A DNA stretch of 64,000 nt. Source: Stenocarpella maydis. Taxonomy: Eukaryota > Ascomycota > Sordariomycetes > Diaporthales > Diaporthaceae. Both the position numbers and the translations under genes were made by a program. Below, in pieces: positions 55,257-64,000 of this stretch. Within the stretch, counting starts at the first letter, position 1, and every line of letters starts with the position of its first letter. The notes below the pieces were generated by a model. It worked only from the letters and a program-made list of their open reading frames with translations, was not told where the DNA came from and ran no database searches. The DNA is taken from NCBI GenBank assembly GCA_002270565.1, contig NQMI01000034.1:300192-364191 (forward strand). The letters are read 5' to 3'.

Positions 55257-55818
55257 TGATATTGAGCTATAGAATAGATTTAGTTCAGCGTGTGTTTTTT
55301 CGGCAGGGTCGCAGTTTGGTGCTCTGAGGCGAATTTGTACGATTGACAATGGTCTGACAACTTTGTATTGAATTAAGTGTGTCTTGTAAGCCCCTCCTGA
55401 TATATTACCTCCCGGGACCTTTTTCCTCCACCCCGGGCCACGCTGTAGGTGGCCCTCGGCAAATTGCAAGCCGGAAAATTCGCCCTTCCCACACACCATC
55501 TTTAGTTCAAAGCAACCAGCCAACCAAAGCCCTAGCAATACCTAAATTAAGTACACACAAACTTCTGAAACAAAGTATCAAGCACTAAGTATATACTTTT
55601 TTGGTAAGAAATAAGGGTACTGCAGAGTCTGAATTAAGGTGTAATGTAGTAAATATAATAACTACAGCCCACCAAACTTATCTGCATCACGCGCATGCAT
55701 CTGTGCGTACATAGCGAATCAGGCCTAATTGTAAGTTCTAGGGTAACTCCTTACAACGAAGTCTAGGGTAACTCCTTGCACGGAGTACCAACGCCCTGCT
55801 GAGCGGTTCCGTTTAACA
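55257..55818 (-). repeat. 3' LTR of the copia element (copy B)
   Basis: It aligns to the other two LTR copies over its whole length but is shorter (562 bp). It has many single-base gaps and only two of the three internal 25-bp units. It is adjoined by the polypurine tract, which fixes it as the 3' LTR. Confidence 0.85.
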
Positions 55819-55830
55819 CCCCTTCTGTTG
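55819..55830 (-). other. Polypurine tract of the copia element
   Basis: On the minus strand CAACAGAAGGGG directly precedes the LTR start TGTTAAACGG, the expected primer site for plus-strand DNA synthesis. Confidence 0.8.
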
Positions 55831-55849
55831 AAGATATAGGCCTAATAGG

Positions 55850-56816
55850 CCTATAGCATTTAACCCTTACTCTTAAAATGGAAACGTGAGAGAGAAATAT
55901 AAGTAAAGAAAAGCCCCCCTTATAGAAAGAAATCTATCTACTGAAGAAATAGTGGCTAGAGGGCCCTATTGGCCCTCTTCTAATCTACTAACTCTGCTAG
56001 ACCTAGTAGGCCTAGAAATACCTGAAATTTAGGTGCTGGAAGGGCTTTTGTAAGCCCGTCTGCTACCATTTTACTGGTCTTGAGGTATTTAACTTTGAGG
56101 GTCCCCTTCTGAACTTTAGTATGTAGGTAGTGGTACCTAAGAAGCGTATGCTTAGTTCGTTGATGGTGTGAAGGGTCCTTAGCAGTGGAGATAGCGCCTG
56201 TATTATCTCTATAGAGGATCGTTGGCCTAGGAATAGGCCTATTTAGTTCTATATAGAGCCCTTGAAGCCACTGGATTTCCTGAGTAGCCTTTATAAGCCC
56301 TATAAATTCAGCCTCTAGCGTTAATAATGCTATAGTGCTTCCTCACTTTAATTTCCAGGAAATGGGCCCTCCTCCTAGGGTAAATATATACCTATATGTT
56401 GATTTAGAGGAGGCCTTATCCCCAGCATAGTTGCTATTAGAATAGCCTATAGGCTCTAGGAGAGAGCTCTGTAGGGAGTCTTTAAGACCCCTAGCAGAAT
56501 ACCTAATAGTAAGGTATTGATGGCTATTTAGGTACCTAAATAGGTTCTATACAGCTACTAAATGCTGAGATTTAGATGCTTGGAAGGCTCTAGCTAGCTA
56601 CTAGACTGGGAAGCTAATATTAGGCCTAGTTTGGGTAACTAAATATATAGCGGTACCCACTATAGCCTGAAAGCGCTTGTGTTGAATTCGGTTGAGTATA
56701 GGCCCTTTAATAGGGCCTAAGTTAACTAAGTTTGGCTGGAGAGGAACTGAAATAGGCCTAGAACCCTCTAAGTTGAAGGTTCTAATAGCTTCCTTAATAT
56801 ACTGGCTCTGGGAGAG
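55850..56816 (-). pseudogene. Copia RNase H domain relic
   Basis: Translation with several stops shows the usual copia C terminus: a GYSNSNYAGDK block, RDNTGAISTAKDP, and RTKHTLLRYHYLHTKV followed by KTSKMVADGLTKAL. It is separated from the reverse transcriptase by a TAG where CAG is expected (56817). Confidence 0.8.
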
Positions 56817-57921
56817 CTATAGGGTTCGATTAGGGCGGTCCCTAATGATTTGAATACCTAGAAAGAAGCTTGCAGGGCCCCTGTCTTCTATAGCATATGC
56901 CTTGTGGATTTGGCGTTTTAGGGCCTGAATTTTGGAGATTCCAGGCCCTATTATTAGGCAGTCGTTAATGTAGGACACTATAAATAGGCCTGATGCCCTG
57001 CTGTAGAAGACGGCGGAGTCTGAGAGTAGCGGTTTGAAGCCTAGACCTTTCAGAAGGTCAATAACTATCTGTTGCCACTCCCTAGGGGCCTGCTTTAGGC
57101 CATATAGAGCTTTATTTAGCCGAATTATCTGCTGATCAGAGGGGTTATAGCCAGCCCTAGTTAATAGCCGATGAATTTGGCTACTAGTTTGGGCGGCAAA
57201 TTCTTTGAACCCCTCTGGAAGCTCCATAAAGACCTGTTCTTTCAGCGTACTATTTAGGAAGGCACCTATAAAATCGATCTGCTCGATTTCCCAGTCAAGA
57301 ATAGCAGCTAGTGCTAGTAGTACCCTCCAGGTAGGAGGGCTAGAGGTTGAGGCGAAGGTCTCGGTAAAATCTACCCCTTTCCTCTGTTGAAATCCTCTGA
57401 CTACTAATCGGGCTTTAAATTTAAAGACCCTATTATTCTCGTCCTTTTTCTCTCGTAGGACTAGTCGACTGGTTATAGGCTTTCGACCTTCTGGAAGCTG
57501 ATTTGCTGGCCAAAATTCGAGGGTATTTTGCAAAATTAATTGCTCAAATTCGCTATAGATCGCCTGTAGCCATTTAGCCCTATTAGGGCTTTTTAGCACC
57601 TGTTTCCAGGTCTGGGGGGCTGCAGCGTTTGTAGTACTAAACGCTATTTGGCGTGCTCTTTTGAAGATAGAGTAGACGATCTGTTTGGCGTATGATAGGT
57701 CCATTTCTTCAGGTAGAGTTGGCCCTATACCCTCTGGGGACGACTTTGTAGGGCCTAAATTAGGCCCTATATCCTCTAATTCCCCGGAACCCACAGTGGG
57801 GTCCCCTTCTGCAGAAAGTGCAGGTAAGCCTGAGAGAGGCTCTTCTGGGGGGTCTATTTGAGACCCAGCAGGTATTGTAGGGCCTGAGAGAGGCCCTCCT
57901 AGGGGGTCTATTTGAGACCCA
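56817..57921 (-). pseudogene. Copia pol fragment, left duplicate (reverse transcriptase, YIND)
   Basis: An open frame across linker and reverse transcriptase (KWLQAIYSEFEQL, ARLVVRGFQQRKGVDFTETF, LYGLKQAPREW). The catalytic YVDD is YIND here, from two G-to-A changes on the coding strand, so this copy should be inactive. 56905-57921 is almost identical to 57923-58939. Confidence 0.88.
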
Positions 57922-57922
57922 N
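57922..57922. other. Single-N assembly join between duplicated pol segments
   Basis: One N separates 56905-57921 from 57923-58939, which are 1,017-bp near-identical copies in direct orientation. Confidence 0.9.
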
Positions 57923-60900
57923 TGGATTTGGCGTTTTAGGGCCTGAATTTTGGAGATTCCAGGCCCTATTATTAGGCAGTCGTCGACGTAGGACACTATA
58001 AATAGGCCTGACGCCCTGCTGTAGAAGACGGCGGAGTCTGAGAGTAGCGGTTTGAAGCCTAGACCTTTCAGAAGGTCAATAACTATCTGTTGCCACTCCC
58101 TAGGGGCCTGCTTTAGGCCATATAGAGCTTTATTTAGCCGAATTATCTGCTGATCAGAGGGGTTATAGCCAGCCCTAGTTAATAGCCGATGAATTTGGCT
58201 ACTAGTTTGGGCGGCAAATTCTTTGAACCCCTCTGGAAGCTCCATAAAGACCTGTTCTTTCAGCGTACTATTTAGGAAGGCACCTATAAAATCGATCTGC
58301 TCGATTTCCCAGTCAAGAATAGCAGCTAGTGCTAGTAGTACCCTCCAGGTAGGAGGGCTAGAGGTTGAGGCGAAGGTCTCGGTAAAATCTACCCCTTTCC
58401 TCTGTTGAAATCCTCTGACTACTAATCGGGCTTTAAATTTAAAGACCCTATTATTCTCGTCCTTTTTCTCTCGTAGGACTAGTCGACTGGTTATAGGCTT
58501 TCGACCTTCTGGAAGCTGATTTGCTGGCCAAAATTCGAGGGTATTTTGCAAAATTAATTGCTCAAATTCGCTATAGATCGCCTGTAGCCATTTAGCCCTA
58601 TTAGGGCTTTTTAGCACCTGTTTCCAGGTCTGGGGGGCTGCAGCGTTTGTAGTACTAAACGCTATTTGGCGTGCTCTTTTGAAAATAGAGTAGACGATCT
58701 GTTTGGCGTATGATAGGTCCATTTCTTCAGGTAGAGTTGGCCCTATACCCTCTGGGGACGACTTTGTAGGGCCTAAATTAGGCCCTATATCCTCTAATTC
58801 CCCGGAACCCACAGTGGGGTCCCCTTCTGCAGAAAGTGCAGGTAAGCCTGAGAGAGGCTCTTCTGGGGGGTCTATTTGAGACCCAGCAGGTATTGTAGGG
58901 CCTGAGAGAGGCCCTCCTAGGGGGTCTATTTGAGACCCAGCAGGTACTGTAGGGCCTGAGAGAGGCCCTCCTAGGGGGTCTATTTGAGACCCAATAGGTA
59001 CAGCGGTTGTAGGGTCTACATCCCTATGTAGAGGGTCTAGGGGACCCTCTAATACCCCTTCTGGCCCAAAACCGCTACCAGTATCTATACTGCTTAATTC
59101 CTCATAGATCTTGAGAATAGAGGTCTTTAGAACAGTATGCCGTTTAGGGATATATACTTGATATGTATTATTCCCTAATACCGCTAGCAAATAGCCCGTC
59201 TCCGTCCTCGGGGCTAGCTTGTAGCCCTTCTGACGCTTTTCTTCAGGCAGGAAGACCTCACAGCGAGCCCCTATAACCCTGTACCTCTTTAGCAGTGGTT
59301 TATGGGTTTTAGAGGGCTCTAGCCCATCGTACAGTTCCTGATAGGCTGTAAGGTCTCTATTTGTTAGGGCAGTTGAGTTAACTAACTCAAGTACGGCAGG
59401 TATAATAAAACACCATAGATATAGCGGTAGGCCTGCAGCAAGCATAGTAGCCCTAAGACGGTCTAGAATCACTCGAATAGAGCGTTCTATTAGACCGTTT
59501 TGCTCGTGAATATAGGGACTACTTGTTGAAAAGGCTATGCCCTTATGCTGTAGCCAGGCCTGTAGCTGGGCACTTATCTCCTTCCCGCCATCAAAATGGA
59601 AGCCCCTAGGGTACCGCCCAAATAGGGCCTTCAAGGACCTAAAGAAGCCCTTGATAGTATCCATCATTAGGTCCCCATCTCGATTTTTTAGCAGGAAAAG
59701 CCACCTAAACCTAGATTTTCTATCCACTATTAGTAGCCCAATAGGGCACTTATTATAGGGCATAGGCTTAATAGAAAAGGTATCCCCTTCTAAAGAGTCT
59801 AATACACCCTCTGGATCATCAATAGGCTTGTGATTTAGCCTACGAACAGCCTTAGCCCTATCACAGGCTAGGCATAGAAAATCCCCTTCTGAGATCGAAT
59901 CAAAATTAGGTACCCCTTGGGCTATTTTAGCCGTCTTCTTTAGCAGACGAAGACTAATATGCCCCAATCTCTTGTGCCAGAGATAGGCTAGTTTGAGTAG
60001 CTTAGGGGACCCTTCAGAAGGTCTAGTGGCCTGTATAGGCCGTTTAGTGGCTTTTTTAGAAGGCGAGAGGCCCTCTAAAAGAAGATCTTCTAGGTCCTCT
60101 GTGGCCCTATCCCCCCTATTTCCTACAGGCGGTTCTACCCGCGGGGAAGGACCTGTAGAAGGGGGCGTGCGAGGGACCCGTACCGGAAGACCCTGTAACT
60201 CAGAAATAGGCGAAGCTGGCCTAGGTTCTGAGGCAATAGAGCCTGTAGAGGACCCAGAAGGGCCTAATTCTTCCCTTGTAAGAATAGGCTCTTGAGGGGT
60301 AGGGATCTTCTCATAATCCCTAGCTGCTTCCCTATTAAAAGGGGGCAGCACTATCTCCAAGGCGTTCGTACTACTACTGGGGACGTAGTATATACTATTA
60401 GCCTGAGTAGTATAGGTCTCTGGGGCCTGTATCCCCTTCTGAGGGATAAAAAATCCCGTTTTAGAAGGGTCTAGGTGCACGATCGGTTGCTCATCAGCCC
60501 TATATAGGGTATTCCTTGAGAGGTAACCCCCAGCACTATAGTGGCGAAGGCCACTAAAAATACTGATATCCATAGAGGGCACATACAGTGCCTCCTTTAG
60601 GACTAGACGCTTGGTCTTGGCTGGGCTTTCAGGGCTAATTACCTGAAATGTAGCAGTGCCTCTACCTGAGGGGTATACCCTACCCCCACCTGTTTGCAGG
60701 TACCCAAAATCGCCGGTTGTCACTAAATTAGTGAATAAAGAACGGCTATTTACTATTTGTACTGTAGAACTAGTATCGTATAGCAGGGCAGTAGGCCTGT
60801 TAGGCCTAGAAGGCTTAGGGCCCTTCTTGGGGGGCCCTTTTGATTGTGAACCCCTATAGCAGAGCTTATAGGGGCTTTCTGAGGCTATAAACGAGCTGTC

Positions 60901-61026
60901 TGAATCCCTAGCCTCATCACCTAAAGAATAGCTCTTGCTAGGAGCCGATTCTTCATCATTATAGGCTGAATAGCCTAACGCACAGGCATAGTCCCCTGAA
61001 TTTTCAGGGGGCTTCCCACTGGGCGG
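57923..61026 (-). pseudogene. Copia pol, right copy (protease-integrase-reverse transcriptase)
   Basis: An open frame of about 1,030 codons from just after a TAA (61029-61027), cut at N 57922. It shows a protease-like YDTSSTVQIVNSRSLF, and the integrase zinc region HKRLGHISLRLL...CLACDRAKA. The integrase core has acidic residues in LEGDTFSI, HFDGGKEI and NGLIERSIR. A low-complexity linker with GSQIDPLGGPLSGP repeats follows, then the reverse transcriptase with intact YVDDCLI. The long intact frame implies fairly recent activity or selection, unlike the neighbouring gag and RNase H parts. It is listed as a pseudogene because it is truncated at the assembly join. Confidence 0.87.
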
Positions 61027-61635
61027 TTAGTCTCTGTGGATTTTTTCTTGCCACTAGAGCCCCTGGATCCCCTATTAGGCTTATTTTCTCCAGCCTTTTT
61101 AGGGTCCTGCCCTTTGTTTCCAGTCTTTTTAGGCCTTTTAGAGCCTAAAGACTGATTTTTAGGCCCCTAAGGGCCTAAAGGAGGTTTCTATTCCCCCTTA
61201 GCAACCTGATAGAATGCTAAAAACGGATTTCTAGTTTCTTCTAGTATATCTACCATAAGGAACTGTAGGTTTAGTCTATTAATAGGCTGGCCCATAGCTT
61301 TTAGCATACGGATAGTTCCTTTAAGCCGCTCTACCTACTGTAGAAATGCTCTTTCCAAGGAGCCTAGGTACTAATTTATCAGGTTAGTTGGCTCTATTTA
61401 GGCCCCAGCAAGATATAGCCTAGAGATTAAGCTATTAAACCAAGCATTAAATTCCACTAGGTTTGTACCAGAAGTATATTTTAGGAAGTAAAATTCCCTA
61501 TATAGCAAATCTCTCTATAAACCTATAGAATGAGAATACTAGTCCTTTAGTAGCTTATAGGCTTCTACAGGGCCTGAGATCTAAGCAATAGCAGCCTGTA
61601 GGCTTAAAGATAGGCTATCTCTTAAGAGTATTAAG

Positions 61636-62228
61636 AGAATAGCCTAATTACTATTACTTAGACTATTAGCTACAGAAGGGTTTGCAAGAAATTGGCTATA
61701 CCCTATAGCCCATAGCATAATAGCAAACGCTTGCTTCCACTAGTCAAAATTTTCAGGGCCTTTCAGGTGATACGTCTCTAGGAAGGTATATACCTTCTTA
61801 GAGAGCTCCTTACTAAAATCCGAACTAAATCCAGTAGGTTCTGGCTGCCTTCCAGGGCCCATAGGCCTCTGATCAGAGCCCATAGGCCCCTAATCAGGGC
61901 CCGTAGGCCCTATAGAAGGACTTTCAACATCCATAGGCTCCAAGGGGGCCGTCTGGGGCACTTGAGGCGCTGGAGGCGCTGGAGGCGCCGGCTGGGGCGC
62001 CTGCTGGGCTACTAGGGCCGATAGGCCCTGAATAGCAGTAGCTAATTCCCCTAGCGTACCTTGAAGGGTATTGCTAGTGGCTACTTGCTGAGCTAATAGC
62101 TCTTGTACAGACTCTAAACGGGTGTTTAGGTCTAAAATCTGCTGATTTTGCAGATCTAGGCGCTCTGCTAGAGCCCTATTCCCCCGGGAATTAGGGGTAG
62201 TCCCCTCTGCAGGGGCACTAGAAGCCAT
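61636..62228 (-). pseudogene. Copia gag relic, left copy
   Basis: Starts MASSAPAEGTTPNSRG, with a coiled-coil-like LDLQNQQILDLNTRLESV and a Pro/Ala block, then a TAG where the other copy has CAG (about 61890). The downstream gag block near 61740-61830 is degraded. A 21-bp unit is present twice here and once in the right copy. Confidence 0.8.
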
Positions 62229-62379
62229 ATTGGCTGTTGAGGAAGACTAAATACACCTAGAGAATAGGTATATAAGGGGCAGAATATTGCTAGAAAGTGT
62301 GATTCGTAGCAACCCAATAGTATAGTCGTATATTTCCTCAGTGCCTATTCCGTAGAAATCCTAGGCGTGACCCTCTGAC

Positions 62380-62380
62380 N
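62380..62380. other. Single-N assembly join between duplicated gag segments
   Basis: One N separates 61636-62379 from the related segment starting at 62381. Confidence 0.9.
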
Positions 62381-62952
62381 AGAATAGCCTGATCACTATC
62401 ACTTAGGCTATTAGCTATAGAAGGGTCTGCGAGAAATTGGCTGTACCCTATAGCCCGTAGCATAATAGCAAACGCTTGCTTCCACTGGTCGAAATTTTCA
62501 GGGCCTTTTAGGCGATACGTCTCTGGGAAGGTATATACCTTCTTAGAGAGCTCCTTACTAAAATCGGAACTAAATCCAGTGGGTTCTGGCTGCCTTCCAG
62601 GGCCCATAGGCCCCTGATCAGGGCCCGTAGGCCCTGTAGAAGGACTTTCGACATCCATAGGCTCCGAGGGAGCCGTCTGGGGCACTTGAGGCGCTGGAGG
62701 CGCTGGAGGCGCCGGCTGGGGCGCCTGCTGGGCTACTAGGGCCGATAGGCCCTGAATAGCAGTAGCTAATTCCCCTAGCGTACCTTGAAGGGTATTGCTA
62801 GTGGCTACTTGCTGAGCTAATAGCTCTTATATAGACTCTAAATGGGTGTTTAGGTCTAAAATCTGCTGATTTTGCAGATCTAGGCGCTCTAATAGAGCCC
62901 TATTCCCCTGGGAATTAGGGGTAGTCCCCTCTATAGGGGCACTAGAAGCCAT
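62381..62952 (-). pseudogene. Copia gag relic, right copy
   Basis: Begins at the ATG at 62952. It has a TAA inside the coiled-coil region where the left copy has CAA (about 62830). It then stays open through MDVESPSTGPTGPD and the gag block KVYTFPETYRLKGPENFDQW to the N. Confidence 0.8.
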
Positions 62953-63379
62953 ATTAGCTATTAAGGAAGACTAAATACACCTAGAGAATAGGTATATAAG
63001 GGGCAGAATATTACTAGAAAGTATAATTCATAGCAACCCAATAATATAGTTGTATATTTCCTTAGTGCCTATTCCGTAGAAATCCTAGGCGTAACTCTCT
63101 AACATATAGTCTCTGAAGTGAAACTTTCCCTCGTACAAAATTGCTAGCGTTTGAGTTGCAATTATAAGAAATGGTGTCTGCAGCACAATGTGCGCTAAGG
63201 GCCATGGGTTTAAATTACCTAGCAAGCAACTTTTTGCTCTTTTTGCAGTTATTTCTGGGCATTACAGGCCCAAACCAGCAATATTTTTGGCTGGTCCGCT
63301 AATCAGTGCAAATAGCGCTATAGCATACAGATAGGTAGGCTTGTTTAAGGTCTGAATTCAATATTGTTTCAGGGCGCTA

Positions 63380-63408
63380 ACTGCTAGAGCCAGGCTCATA
63401 ACCTCTAA
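63380..63408 (-). other. Putative primer-binding site complementary to initiator tRNA-Met anticodon region
   Basis: Immediately inside the 5' LTR the plus strand reads GCTAGAGCCAGGCTCATAACC. This resembles the initiator tRNA-Met anticodon stem-loop (GGCTCATAACC). Copia-type elements can prime from a 5' half-tRNA(iMet) ending in this loop. Confidence 0.55.
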
Positions 63409-63997
63409 TGAATTTATGCTATAAAATAGCATTCAGTTCAGCGTGTATTTCGGCAGGGTCGCAGTATGGTGCTCTAAGGCGAATTCGGATGATTAACAAT
63501 GGTCTGGACAACTTTATATTGAATTAAGTTAGGCTTCTATAAGCCCTCCTTATATACCCTCCAACATTATCTTACCCCTGGGCACGCTGCGGTCGGCTCT
63601 GGTGCAAATTTGCAAATGCCGGAAAATTCGCCCTTCCAACACACCATCTTTGGTTCCAAGCAGCCAGCCAACCATAGCCCTAGTAATGCCCAAATTAAGT
63701 ACATACAACCTTCTAAAATCAAGCTATCCAATACACTAAGTTATATACTTTTCGGGTAAGAAATAAGGGTAATACAGAGGTCTGAATTAAGGTGCAAATG
63801 CAGGCCAAAATAATCGACTCACGGCCACCAAACTCATCTTGCGTCACGCACGCACTGGGCGTACTTAGCGAAAATCGCCTGACTCGCAAGTCTAGGGTAA
63901 CTCCTTGCTAGGAAGTCTAGGGTAACTCCTTACAACGAAGTCTAGGGTAACTCCTTGCACGGAGTACCAACGCCCTGCTGAGCGGTTCCGTTTAACA
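63409..63997 (-). repeat. 5' LTR of the copia element (copy C)
   Basis: 589 bp with TG...CA ends and three internal 25-bp units. It is nearly identical to the solo LTR at 53509-54101. Confidence 0.9.
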
Positions 63998-64000
63998 ATA

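Larger units (their letters stand above)
55257..63997 (-). mobile_element. Ty1/copia LTR retrotransposon, degenerate, with internal duplications
   Basis: It reads on the minus strand: 5' LTR 63997-63409, primer-binding region, gag relics, protease-integrase-RT, RNase H relic, polypurine tract, 3' LTR 55818-55257. Domain order integrase before reverse transcriptase defines the copia group. Two single Ns (57922, 62380) sit between duplicated internal segments, so the structure may be a composite of two copies. Several gag and RNase H codons are stops from C-to-T changes. No target-site duplication can be confirmed; the window ends 3 bp after the 5' LTR. Confidence 0.88.

Overview
This is a window from a filamentous ascomycete nuclear genome, probably a Sordariomycete. 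Genes carry short introns (about 50-120 nt, GTAAGT/GTGAGT-type donors). The left 49.8 kb holds ordinary Pezizomycotina genes, and the right 14 kb is AT-rich, stop-riddled transposon sequence that looks mutated by RIP (repeat-induced point mutation). No genus can be named from the sequence alone.

Layout. Positions 1-13.3 kb carry housekeeping genes: a PPIL1-type cyclophilin (-), a signal peptide peptidase (+), a phosphopantetheinyl transferase (+) and a large ankyrin-PH-ORD oxysterol-binding protein (+). A perfect 14-bp minisatellite of about 42 copies sits before the last of these. Positions 14.0-30.8 kb hold the centre of interest. Seven single-pass membrane proteins with tandem HxxHC-type sites (six of the UstYa/DUF3328 family, one more distant) surround a small secreted precursor. 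That precursor contains five near-identical repeats of CAIPWTKNYGEY bounded by dibasic Kex2-type sites. This is the signature of a dikaritin-type fungal RiPP cluster (the ustiloxin, phomopsin, asperipin and epichloecyclin class), with a core peptide I do not recognise. An acyltransferase-3 membrane protein and an amidase-signature enzyme lie among these genes and may decorate or process the product. No transcription factor, transporter, protease or methyltransferase is visible in the cluster.

Positions 32-44.3 kb carry a PTM1/GOST-like 7-TM protein, a GPI-anchored CFEM-like wall protein, a gene-free stretch of about 5.7 kb, and Vms1, the ribosome-quality-control tRNA hydrolase. Two small paralogous genes follow at 45.2 and 47.0 kb.

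Positions 49.8-64 kb hold a decayed Tc1/mariner-like transposon with a second partial copy, a solo LTR, and a minus-strand Ty1/copia element. The copia element has both LTRs, a polypurine tract, a putative half-tRNA(iMet) primer site, and gag and pol relics. Single Ns at 57922 and 62380 each separate two copies of the same element segment, so the internal structure there may reflect the assembly.

Expected logic of the cluster, inferred from characterised dikaritins: the precursor enters the secretory pathway, a Kex2-like protease cuts at KR/RR, and UstYa-type enzymes oxidatively crosslink side chains of the Trp/Tyr-containing core. The acyltransferase and amidase may then tailor it. Exon boundaries are read by eye from splice signals, phase and family alignment.
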